From: Erinaceus europaeus
Lineage: Eukaryota > Chordata > Mammalia > Eulipotyphla > Erinaceidae
Reading direction: 5' to 3'
DNA length: 64,000 bases
Assembly: GCF_950295315.1 (NCBI RefSeq)
Contig: NC_080170.1
Location: forward strand, 97,773,971 to 97,837,970
A program made the position numbers and the translations under genes. Position 1 is the first letter of the stretch; the number at the start of each line of letters is the position of its first letter. Under the pieces are notes generated by a model. It was given only the letters and a program-made list of their open reading frames with translations. It was not told where the DNA came from and did not search any database. Positions 44,856 through 54,930 of the stretch are shown piece by piece.

Positions 44856-44990
44856 ACAAACTTGCATGTCTCAGGCACCCAGAATTTCCAGGTTCAATCC
44901 CCACCACCATCACCCAGCGTTACTCTGGTCTTCTGTTTGTGTCACTATGTGGTGAAAATACTTTAAACAATAAACTAATAAAGAAAAACA
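44856..44990 (+). mobile_element. Diverged SINE-like repeat, plus strand
   Basis: CCAGGTTCAATCCCCACCAC is a good box B, with CACCCAGCGTTACTCTGGTC downstream and an A-rich end (AATAAACTAATAAAGAAAAA). The head is short or absent. Confidence 0.55.
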
Positions 44991-45014
44991 AACCAAATAT
45001 AAAATAAAGAGAAT

Positions 45015-45148
45015 GTAACTCCAGGGTTATTGCTGAGGCTCAGAGCTTGCACTATGAATCTACTGCTCCTGGAGGCCATTTTTTTCCCTTTTGTTGCCCT
45101 TGTTGTTTATCGTTACTGCTGTTATTGTTGTTGGATAGTAGAGTCATT
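45015..45148 (-). mobile_element. Long-form SINE fragment (hairpin domain end)
   Basis: ACTCCAGGGTTATTGCTGAG to CTCCTGGAGGCCATTTTTTT carries both arms of the hairpin stem. The body stops at TGTTGTTGGATAGTAGAGTC near 45144, where a second SINE inserted. Confidence 0.85.
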
Positions 45149-45154
45149 TAAAAA

Positions 45155-45395
45155 AATATTTATTTATTTATCTATTCCCTTTTGTTGCCCTTGTTGTTTT
45201 ATTGTTGTAGTTATTATTGTTGTTGGATAGAACAAAGAGAAATCGAGAGAGGATCGGAAAACGGAAATAATGACACCTGCAGACCTGCTTCTCCCCCGCT
45301 GGTGGGGAGATGAGGCCTGGAACTGGGATTTTTTTCCCAGGTCCTTGCACTTTGCGCCTGTGCACTTAACTCACTGCACTACTGCCAGGCCCCCG
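45155..45395 (-). mobile_element. SINE with partly deleted core
   Basis: Young-type tail and middle, then CACCTGCAGACCTGCTTCTC followed by CCCCGCTGGTGGGGAGATGA: about 25 bases of the core are missing. Head ends near 45392. Confidence 0.85.
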
Positions 45396-45628
45396 GCTGT
45401 GGTACTTTGAATTAGGTTGATGAGAGTAGCATAGAAAGATAACGATATCTACAAATCTGTCAAAGCGTACTTTGAGCATTGATGTTTGCAATATGAGAGT
45501 TATCAAAGTAGATGTTTTGGAGAAGTAATGGGGAAAATCAAAATAGCCTGGAAATCTTTCTTACATTATTCATATTAACCCATTCATAGCTCATATTATC
45601 CCAACATACATCCCACACTGGATCCATA
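45396..45628. other. Unique DNA
   Basis: Flank of the next L1; nothing recognised. Confidence 0.4.
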
Positions 45629-45640
45629 AAGAATAATAAT

Positions 45641-48074
45641 ATTTTTTTACTTAAAGTATTAATTAACAAAACCATAGGGTAGGAGGGGTACAATTCCACA
45701 CAATTCCCACCACCCATTCTCCATATCCCACCCCCTCCCCTGATAGCTTTCCCATTCTCTATCCCTCTGGGAGCATGGACCCAGGGTCATTGTGGGTTGC
45801 AGAAGGTAGAAGGTCTGGCTTCTGTAATTTCTTCCCCGCTGAACATGGGCATTGACGGGTCGGACCATACTCCCAGTTTGCCTCTCTCTTTCCCTAGTAG
45901 GGTGGGTCTCTGGGGAAGCTGAGCTCCAGGACGTATTGGTGGGGTCTTCAATCCAGGGAAGCCTGGCCAGCATCCTGGTGGCATCTGGAACCTGGTGACT
46001 GAAAAGAGAGTTAACATACGAAGTCAAACAAATTGCTGAGCAATCATGTACCCAAAGCTTGGAATAGTGGAGAGGAAGTGTTAGGGGGGTACTCACTGCA
46101 AACTCTAGTGTGCTTCTGCTTTCAGGTATATATTTTGCAGTAGTTTACGGATACGTGTGAAAATATGCTCTCTCTCACAGAAACTGGTGTATATCTAGGT
46201 TTGGGGACTTTGTTAGAAAGTGAACCACCTGAGATGGAATTAGAGTATACTATGAAAGGAAATGTCTCACCCGAATAATGAAGCTGAAGGGTTGTCATTC
46301 CATACCTGAAGTCTCTGGGCACAGTCTGAGGTGAAGCATGTTGAGGTGGCAATCGTTGTGTTGGTTAGGTTGTGAACGGCAGATGCAATATTATTTGATA
46401 TGGATTGGGAGAGGCATACGGGAAAGTGGGCCCTATGCAAGGGTTCCAGGACTGGGGGAAGTAGAGGCTCTATAGTGGAGATGTGAGGTTCCTGCTGTCT
46501 TAGGGTACAAAAAGACAACCGATAGTTAATGTTATCATCATATTATTTGGTAATTGGGTTAACTTTGAAAAGTCCTTTTGTTAGGGTTTGCTGTACAGTA
46601 CCCAGTATCTTGTGCTATTGGTTGCTTCTGATCTACTTGGTCTAGGCTTTTGAGAGAATCTGCATATCAATTACACTGCATATATTGAGACAAGATTCAG
46701 TTTGTGTTTTGAAAAACTTCGAGACATACAATTAATTTTCCCCCTCTCGTATTAATTAACTAGTGATGTATATGACTACATTTTACTAGGAGTGTACATA
46801 AACACCATTCCCACCACCAAAAGACTGTGACCCATCCCTCCCACACACTCCCACACCCTACTGTCCCAGGAAGTTGCATGTCTACCCCTCACCTCAGGGT
46901 TATTACTTTGGTGCCCTACTTACAATTTGGTCAGGTCCTGCTTTTAGTTTCTCTTTCAGATCTTCTTACTCAACTTCTGTTGATGAGTGGGATCATCCCA
47001 TACTCATCTTTATCTTTCTGACTTAGCTCACTTAACATAATACCTTCTAGCTCTGTCCAAGATGGGTCAGAGAAGGTGGGTTCATTGTTCTTGATAGCTG
47101 CATGGTATTCCATTGTGTATATATACCACAGCTTTCTCAGCCACTCATCTGTTGTTGGGCACCTAGGTTGCTTCCAGGTTTTAGCTATTATGAATTGTGC
47201 TGCTATGAACATAGGAGTACACACCTCTTTTTGGTTGGGTGTTCTGGAGTCCTTGGGGTATAACCCCAGGAGAGGAATTACTGGATCAATGTGGAGGGTC
47301 CATGTCTAGCCTTCTGAGAGTTTTCCAGACTGCTCTCCACAGAGGCTGGACCAATTTACATTCCCACCAGCAATGTAAAAGGGTTCCTCTGTCCCCACAG
47401 CCTCTCTAGCATTTGTTGCTGCTGTCCTTTTTGATGTATGCCATTCTTACAGGAGTGAGGTGGTGTCTTAGTGTTGTCTTAATTTGCATTTCTCTGATAA
47501 TCAGTGACCTAGAGCAGTTTTTCATATGTTTGTTAGCCTTTTGGATCTCCTCTGTAGTGAATGTTTTGTTCCTATCCTCTGCCCATTTTTGGATGGGGTC
47601 ATTTGCTTTTTTGGTGCTAAGTTTGCTGAGCTCTTTATATATTTTGGTGATTAGTTTCTTGTCTAATGTATGACATGTGAAGATCTCCCATTCTTTGAGG
47701 GGTCTCTTTGTTTGTTTAATAGTTTCTTTGGATGTGCAGACGCTTTTCAATTTGATGTAGTCCCTTTGGTTTGTTTCTGCTTTAGTCTTCCTTGCAATTG
47801 GGTTTGATTCATCAAAGATGTCCTTGAGGTGTAGGTGGGAAAGTGTTTTACCAATGTTTTCCTCTAAGTATTTGATTGTTTCTGGTCTGATATCTAGGTC
47901 TTTGATCCATTTGGAGTTGATTTTTGTTTCTGGTGAGATAAAGTGGTTCAATTTCATTCTTCTGCATGTTTCAACCCAGTTTTCCCAGCACCATTTATTG
48001 AAGAGAGCCTCCTTCTTCCATTTAATTCTTTGGGCCCCCTTATCAAAGATTAGATATCCGTAGGTATGGGGATT
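45641..48074 (-). mobile_element. 5'-truncated young L1 with complete 3'UTR
   Basis: Minus-strand insertion with poly(A) (T7 at 45642) on the left and truncated 5' end at 48074. Target duplication AAGAATAAT at 45629-45637 and 48075-48083. About 1.3 kb of 3'UTR (45650-46960) is followed by the last 1.1 kb of ORF2. It serves as the reference for the 3'UTR copies and deletions elsewhere in the window. Confidence 0.9.
46970..48074 (-). pseudogene. L1 ORF2 C-terminal third (truncated)
   Basis: Two open frames, 47406-47957 and 46970-47224, give the well-known post-RT region. Seen here are [59 protein letters not shown], then MFIAAQFIIAKTWKQPRCPT and the terminal IYTMEYHAAIKNNEP segment. At least one stop separates them and the polymerase core is missing, so it is inactive. 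High similarity to the copy at 50309-51240 suggests both are fairly recent. Confidence 0.9.
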
Positions 48075-48083
48075 AAGAATAAT

Positions 48084-48770
48084 TATTTTAGTTTGTGTTA
48101 AATCTGAAAAGAATTGATTAAGAATAAATTAGCATTATTTGCATTTTTAACTATGTTGATGTACCTGCTCAATGCTAAAAGAAAATATTACATGTTGTTT
48201 TTTAATTTAAGAGCAAGAGTCTGTGAAAAAGTTTTGTTTTCACACTAATTTTCTCTCTCCCTCTTTTTCTTTCTTTCCATATATAAATATATTTACATAT
48301 ATATATACATATATAATGAATTCCACCCCCCCAGAGTACTGCTCAACTCTTGTGATGCTGGGGATTAAATCTGGGACCTTGGAACCTTTTTCGAAAAGGT
48401 TTCCCAAAAGTCTTTTTCATTATCACCATGCTATATTCCTTGCTCACACTTATATTTAAAAATTTTCTTTTGTAAGATAAAATATTAGTATTTTGATATT
48501 TAAAGTGGATTACTTTTTTCTCTGCCTCCTTCTAGCTTTCCATTTTTTTAAAATCATGTTTAAAGGATATTGATAATGAAGTCATAAGTTTGGAATAAGT
48601 TGGGAGACCTGCTTTGGCCAATCAATAAATTTTGTTACAAAATATATTTCTGCATATGAAGTCAACTATTAATTTGTTTAAATCTGTATTATTCAATCTA
48701 ATTCTTTGGATTCATTAATGTTAATGGAATGATGTAAGTTTGTTAATACCTTTTTATTTTTAAAAATTTT
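48084..48770. other. Unique DNA with a diverged SINE-like piece
   Basis: 48315-48445 (CCAGAGTACTGCTCAACTCT, GGGGATTAAATCTGGGACCT) resembles a decayed tRNA-derived repeat on the minus strand. The rest is AT-rich. Confidence 0.45.
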
Positions 48771-49054
48771 TATGTATGTTTTTATTTATTTTCCCTTTTG
48801 TTGCCCTTGTTTTATTGCTGTAGTTATTACTGTTGTTGTTATTGATGTCATCGTTGCTAGATAGGACAGAGAGAAATGGAGAGAGGAGGGGAAGACAGAT
48901 GGGGAGAGAAAGACACCTGCAGACCTACTTCACTGCTTGTGAAACAACTCCCCTGCAGGTGGGGAGCTGGGGGCTCAAAACGGGATCCTTAAGCTAGCCC
49001 TTGTGCTTTGCGCCATGTGCGCTGCTTAACCCGCTGTGCTACAGCCCGACTCCC
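48771..49054 (-). mobile_element. Young SINE
   Basis: Minus strand copy with GGGAGTCGGGCTGTAGCACA head, CACCTGCAGGGGAGTTGTTT core. Flanks are similar (CCTTTTTATTTTT at 48750-48762 and CCTTTTTCTTTT at 49056-49067), consistent with a diverged duplication. Confidence 0.9.
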
Positions 49055-49139
49055 ATCCTTTTTCTTTTAAACTTGCTGTCATAGTGAGAAAAAAAGAATG
49101 ACCACTTAGACTTCAGAATTTGGAAAACAGTTTCTACAA

Positions 49140-49462
49140 AGTTATAAAACATTTATTTATTTATGTTTCTCCTCCATGGTTATCACTGGGACTTGGTTCT
49201 AACACTACAAATCCACAGCTCTTGGCAGCCAGTTTTCCCATTTTATAGGATAGGACTGGGAGAAATTGAGAGAGGAGAGGAAGAAGGAGAAAAGAATATA
49301 AATGCCTGCGGACCCACTTAGTCATTTGGGAAGCTTCCCCCCTCCACCAGACTCCACCCCCCCCTCCACCCTGAGCTGGGAAGCAGGGGCTGGAACTTGG
49401 GTCTTTGCATGGGTCCTTTGCTTAAGCTATGTCCATGTAGCTGGGTTAGCCACCACCCAGCC
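49140..49462 (-). mobile_element. Old long-form SINE
   Basis: Hairpin domain CTCCTCCATGGTTATCACTG to CTCTTGGCAGCCAGTTTTCC (49169-49238), body, a CCCCCCCTCC-rich disrupted core, head ending GAGGCTGGGTGGTGGCTAAC on the minus strand. Confidence 0.8.
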
Positions 49463-49784
49463 TCTTCATCGCATGTTTATAAAACTTTCTAAATCTGATC
49501 TTTTATCAACTGTTTTAATACCCTCCACTATTATTTATTCATCTACTTATTTTTTGGATGGAGTCTTAAGGAGTGATAGAACCCCATTACCCCCACTCTC
49601 TCTCAAAATTGATTTAGCTATTGATGGTCTTTTGTGGTTCTGTATGAGTTTAATATTATTTTTTCAATTTCCCAGAAGAATTTCATTGGGATTTTGATCA
49701 GGATTGCTTTGAATTTATAAATTGTTCTCAGTAAGATAACCATTATAACAGTAATAATTCTATTTTTTTTAGTTGTTTCTTTTT

Positions 49785-50346
49785 TTATTTTTTTAATTTA
49801 AGAAAGGATAAATTAACAAAACCATAGGATACTCCACACAATTCCCACCACCCAATCTCCATATCCCATCCCCTACCCTGATAGCTTTCCCATTCTCTAT
49901 CCCTCTGAGAGCATGGACCCAGGATCATTGTGGGTTGTAGAAGGTGGAAGGTCTGGCTTCTGTAATTGCTTCCCCGCTGAACATGGACGTTGACTGGTCG
50001 GTCCATACTACCAGTCTGCCTCTCTCTTTCCCTAGTAGGATGGGTCTCTGGGGAAGCGGAGCTCCAGGACACATTGGTGGGGGTCTTCAGTCCAGGGAAG
50101 CCTGGCCGGCATCCTGATGACATCTGGAACCTGGTGACTGAAAAGAGAGTTAACATACAAAACCAAACAAATTGTTGAGCAATCATGGACCCAAAGCTTG
50201 GACTAGTGGAGAGGACGTGTTAGGGGGGTACTCACAGCAAACTCTAGTGTGCTTCTGCTTTCAGGTATATATTTTGCAGTAGTTTACGGATACGTGTGAA
50301 CATATGCTTTATCTCACGGAACCTGGTCTATATCTAGGTTTTGGAA
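49785..50346 (-). mobile_element. L1 3'UTR, shortened by internal deletion
   Basis: Closely matches 45656-46205 over about 550 bases. It then jumps at about 50358 (GTCAGAAAGT to TCATTGGGTTCATTG) into the end of ORF2, whereas the 45641 copy has a further 870 bases or so. The deletion removes the distal 3'UTR and the final ORF2 codons. Confidence 0.85.
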
Positions 50347-50359
50347 CTTTGTCAGAAAG

Positions 50360-53300
50360 TTCATTGGGTTCATTGTTCTTGATAGCTGCATAGTATTCCA
50401 TTGTGTATGTATACCAAAGCTTTCTCAGCCACTCATCTGTTGTTGGGCACCTGGGTTGCTTCCAGGTTTTGGCTATTATGAATTGTGCTGCTATGAACAT
50501 AGGAGTATGCACCTCTTTTTGGTTGGGTGTTATGGAGTCCTTGGGGTATGTCCCCAGGAGAGGAATTACTGGGTCTTATGGAAGGTCCATGTCTAGCCTT
50601 GTGAAAGTTCTCCAGACTCCTCTCCAGAGAAGCTGGACCAATTTACATTCCCACCAACAATGCAAAAGAGTTCCTCTGTCTCCACATCTTCTCCAGCATT
50701 TGTTGCTGCTATCCTTTTTGATGTATGCCATTCTCACAGGAGTGAGGTGGTATCTTAGTGTTGTAATTTGCATTTCTCTGACAAGCAGTGACCTAGAGCA
50801 GTTTTTCATATGTTTGTTAGCCTTTTGGATCTCCTCTGAGGTGAATGCTTTGTTCCTATCCTCTGCCCATTTTGGATGGGGTCATTTGCTTTTTTGGTGC
50901 TAAGTTTGCTAAGCTCTTTGTATATTTTGGTGATTAGTTTCTTGTCTGATGTATGGAATTTGAAGATCTCCTATTCTGTGAGGGTTCTCTTTGTTTGTTT
51001 AATAGTTTCTTTGAATGTGCAGAAGCTTTTCAATTTGATGTAGTCCCATTGGTTTGTTTTTGCATTATTCTTCCTTGGAAATGGTTTTATTTCATCAAAG
51101 ATGTCCTTGAGGTAAAGGTGGGAAAGTGTTTTACCAATGTTTTCCTCTAAGTAATTGATTGTTTCTGGTCTAATATCCAGGTCTTTGATCCATTTGTATT
51201 TGATTTTTGTTACTGGCGAGATAAAGTGGTTCAATTTCATTCTTCTGCATGCTTCAACCCAGTTTTCCCAGCACCATTTATTGAAGAGAGCCTCCTTCTT
51301 TCATTTAATACTCTGGGGCCTCTTATCAAAGATTAGATATCCATAGGTGTGGGGATTTTTTCTGGGCTTTCAATTCTGTTCCACTAGTCTGTGTGCCTAT
51401 CTTTGTTCCAGTACCATGCTATTTTGATGATGATGACTTTATAATATAGTTTAAGGTCTGGGAGTGTGATGCCTCCATTTCTGTTTCTTTTCCTCAAGAT
51501 GGCTTTGGCAATACTAGGTGTTTTCAGGTTCCAGATAAATGATTGTCCTGTTTGTTCTATTCTCTTAAAGAAGCTTGGTGGAACTTTGATGGGTATTTCA
51601 TTAAATTTGTATATGGCTCTGGGGAGAATATTCATTTTGATGATATTTATTCTTCCGATCCGTGAGCATGGAATGTCTTTCCATTTCTTGGTATCAGTTT
51701 CTATTTCCTTGAGTAGTGACTCATAGTTCTCAGTATACAAGTCTTTCACTTCTTTGGTTGTTTGTATTCTTCGTGTTTTTTTGGTCCTGCTAGTTTCGCG
51801 CCCCTCTTTCTCCCTTCCCCCTATGCTAAGGAGGTCCAGAGTCCCAGCAGCAGCTGCTGGAGGAGAATGATGGGGAAGCACATGGTGTGGTGATTTGCCC
51901 ACACTTAATAAAGATTAAACTGCAGCTTCTCAGCCCAGCCATGTGTCCTCGAGTCTCTGTCCACCGCCGCGAATCTAGTCCGGCCTGCTGGCGCCCCCGA
52001 ATTTTAACGACATTTGGTCAACTGTCTTCCTAGGTATTTTATTGATTTTGCTGCAACAGTGAATGGGAGTGACTTCTGGATGTATTTTTCAGATTTAGTG
52101 TTTGCATAAAGAAATGCCACTGATTTTGTACATTGATTTTTGTAGCCTGACACCTTAAAATGTTGCCTAATAACTTGCCGTAGTTTTCTGCTCAATTCTT
52201 TAGGTTTTTCTATGTATACTATCATATCATCTGCAAATAGTGAGAGCTTGACTTCTTCCCTTCCAATCTGTATTCCTTTGATTTCTTTCTCTTGCCTGAT
52301 TGCTATGGCAAGAACTTCCAATACTATGTTGAAGAGTAATGGTGACAGTGGACAACCCTGTCTAGTCCCTGATCTGAGGGGGAATGCTTTCAGCTTCTGT
52401 CCATTGAGTATGATGTTGGCTGTAGGTCTACTATATATAGACTCCACTATCTTGAGGAATTTCCCATCTATTCCCATTTTTGGTAGAGTTTTGAGCATGA
52501 GTGGGTGTTGGATATTGTCAAAGGCTTTCTCTGCATCTATTGAGATAATCATGTGGTTTTTGGCTTTGCTTTTATTGATGTGGTGAATGACATTGATTGA
52601 CTTACGATGTTGAACCAGCCTTGCATTCCTGGGATGAATTCCACTTGGTCGTGATGAACAATTTTTTTGATTTGCTGCTGTATCCTTTTGGCCAAGATCT
52701 TGTTTAATATTTTGGCATCTATGTTCATTAGAGATATTGGTCTGTAGTTTTTCTTTTTTGTTCTGTCCCTCTCAGCTTTTGGTATCAGGGTGATGTTGGC
52801 TTCATAGAAGGTGGAAGGGAGTATTCCTGTTTCTTCAATCTTGTGGAAAAGCTTTAGAAGTATGGGTACTAACTGTTTCCTGAAAGTTTTGTAGAATTCA
52901 TTTGTGAAGCCATCTGGTCCAGGATTTTTGTTGTTGTGGAGGTTCTTAATAACAGTTTCAATTTCATTGTTGGTGATTGGTGCGCTTAGGTTTTGTAGTT
53001 TTTCTTGGTTCAGTTTTGGAAGGACATGTGTTTCTAGAAATTGTTCCATTTCTTCCAGATTTTCTAGCTTGGTGGCGTATAGTTCTTTATAGAAGTTTCG
53101 CAGGATTCTCTGGATTTCTGTGGTGTCAGTTGTGATATCTCCTCCATAGTTTACAATTCTATTAATTTGAGTCTTCTCCCTTTTTTGTTTAGTGAGTCTG
53201 GCTAGTGGTTTGTCAATTTTGTTTAATCTTTCAAAGAACCAACATTTGGCTTCATTGATCTTTTGTATGGTTGTCTTATTTTCAATGTTGTTTATTTCTA

Positions 53301-53690
53301 CTCTAATTTTAGTGATGTCTGTCCTTCTGGTTGCTTTATGGTTCCTTTGTTCCTCTTCCTCTAAGTCCTTGAGGTGTGAAGTATGGTCATTTATTTGATC
53401 TTTTTCTTATTGTTTAATATGTGATTGTATGGCTATGAGTTTCCCTCTCAATACTGCTTTAGTTGTGTCCCAAATATTTTGATAGCTTGTGTCTTCATTT
53501 TCTTCTGTTTCGAGGAAAATTTGAATTTCTTGCTTGAGTGACTCTCTGACCCAGTGGTTCTTAAGGAGTATGTTGTTTAGTTTCCAAATTCTGTGGCTGT
53601 TAATAAGTTTCTGTTTGTTGTTAAATGCTAGTTTTACTCCACTGTGGTTGAGAAGATACTTGGGATGATTTTAATGCTCTTTAATCTAGT
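50360..53690 (-). pseudogene. L1 ORF2 lacking endonuclease, frameshifted, split by LTR
   Basis: From about 53690 down to 50360. 53050-53640 holds the pre-RT linker ([17 protein letters not shown]). 52549-53049 gives the fingers with [17 protein letters not shown] and [19 protein letters not shown]. 52004-52552 gives the palm with [28 protein letters not shown] and the catalytic [11 protein letters not shown] (aspartates at residues 108-109 of that frame). A one-base frameshift separates the last two. The LTR follows, then [20 protein letters not shown] and the C-terminal region. The amino-terminal 230 or so residues (endonuclease) are absent. Confidence 0.88.
51759..52012 (-). mobile_element. 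Short solo LTR inside L1 ORF2 (likely plus orientation)
   Basis: 254 bases from TGTTTGTATTC to ATTTTAACGACA with a perfect 6-base duplication TTTGGT at 51753-51758 and 52013-52018. AATAAA on the plus strand at 51907-51912 and the terminus GAATTTTAACGACA (compare GAATTTTAACAACA at 44201-44214) show it reads on the plus strand although the host L1 is minus. The strand column follows the host element; by its own signals it is plus. The GC-rich centre has CAGCAGCAGCTGCTGGAGGA, a perfect palindromic core. Confidence 0.88.
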
Positions 53691-54930
53691 TTGAATGAAA
53701 GTCTAGAAGGATATATTATCCTTCGTTGAAACCCTTTTTCATTCAGGGCTCAATAGAAATCTTGCCATTTTCTTCTGGCCTTTAGAGTTTGAGTGGAGAA
53801 GTCTGATAGTCTTTTGGTTTTTGCCCTGTATGTGACTTTTTGTTTTTCTCTTGCAGCCTTTAGGATCCTTTCTTTTTCTTTCTTTCTTTTTTTTTTTTAA
53901 TTTAAGAAAGGAGACATTCACAAAACCATAGAATAAGAGGGGTACAATTCTGCACAATTCTCATAACCTGATCTCCATATCCCATCCCCTCCACTGATAG
54001 CCTTCCCATTCTCTATCTCTCTGGGAGTATGGATCCAGGGTCATTGTGGTTTGCAGAGGATGGAAGGTCTGGCTTCTGTCATTACTTCCCTGTTGAACTG
54101 GGCATTGACTGGTCTATCCATACTCCCAGTCTGCCTTTCTCTTTCCCTAGTAGGGTGGGGCTCTGAGGAAGCGGGGCTCCAGTACACATTGATGGGGTCG
54201 TCTGTCTAGGGAAGTCTGGTCAACATCTTACTGGCATCTGGAGCCTGGTAGCTGAAAACAGAATTAACATACAAAGTCAAACAAATTGTTGAACAATCAC
54301 GGACCTAAAGACTAGAATAGTGCAGCTGAACCTTTCTTTATCCTTACTTCTTCTCATTGTGATTATGATGTTTCCTGGTGTCTTCAGATCTGGGTTGATT
54401 CTGTTTGGAACTCTCTGGGCCTCTTGAATCTTAATGTCCTTTCTGTTATTCAGGTCTGGGAAGTTTTCTTCCATAATTTCCTCTAGAGTGTTTCCTTCCC
54501 CTTCCTCTCTTTCTTCCTCAGGCATGCCAATTATAGGAATGTTACTTCTTTTGAGATCATTCCATATGTCTCTTTTGTTGTTTTCAGTGTCTCTCAATCT
54601 CTTTTTAAGCTCTTTAGCCTCTTTGTTAGTTTTCCCTAACTCATCCTCTGTCTGACTAATTCTGTTTTCAGCTTCTGTTATTCTGCTTTCCCTTCCCTCA
54701 GCTTCTTTCCTCAGTTCAGCTATTTCAGCTTTCAGTTCTCTAATTGCCTCAAGATAATCAGTATTTTCCTTGGGGGTCTCGACTGTTGTTTCCCTAATAC
54801 TGCCATTCCTTTCCTCCAAAGTTGTTTTCATTTCTGTGATTAATAAGTTTATTATTGCTTGCATACTTTTCTTATCTATGGCTACTTCTGGCTGATTTAT
54901 AGTTTCTTCTGGGCTCTTGTAGTCATTCAT
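53690..54930 (-). pseudogene. L1 ORF1, interrupted and C-terminally truncated
   Basis: Start ATG at 54930. Residues 1-60 are a polar N-terminus and about 60-125 a coiled coil (EAIRELKAEIAELRKEAEGR, ITEAENRISQTEDELGKT). Then comes an RRM region with NDLKRSNIPIIGMPEEE and EENFPDLNNRKDIKIQEAQR, and the start of the C-terminal domain. At MRRSKDKERF the frame enters the inserted 3'UTR and stops at 54277. Left of the insertion, 53690-53866 resumes the C-terminal domain to LSFK, where a deletion joins it to ORF2. ORF1 normally forms trimers and binds L1 RNA; this copy cannot be complete. Confidence 0.88.
53876..54330 (-). mobile_element. 3'UTR-only L1 insertion inside ORF1
   Basis: 455 bases of L1 3'UTR preceded by a T14 tract (53888-53900) and flanked by CCTTTCTTT at 53867-53875 and 54331-54339. 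Removing it and one duplication copy restores the ORF1 reading at the AAAGAAAGG codons, so the insertion is secondary. It is about the shortest product of target-primed insertion, with no coding sequence. Confidence 0.92.

Noticed and set aside
49785..50186. 133-codon frame, with a near-identical one at 45659-46096
   Set aside because: Both are readings of the L1 3'UTR repeat; identity between them reflects shared repeat ancestry, not selection for coding.
51384..51902. 172-codon minus-strand frame with L1-like C-terminal half
   Set aside because: A chimera: the first third is LTR DNA, the rest genuine ORF2. The start codon is in the LTR, so it is not a natural gene.
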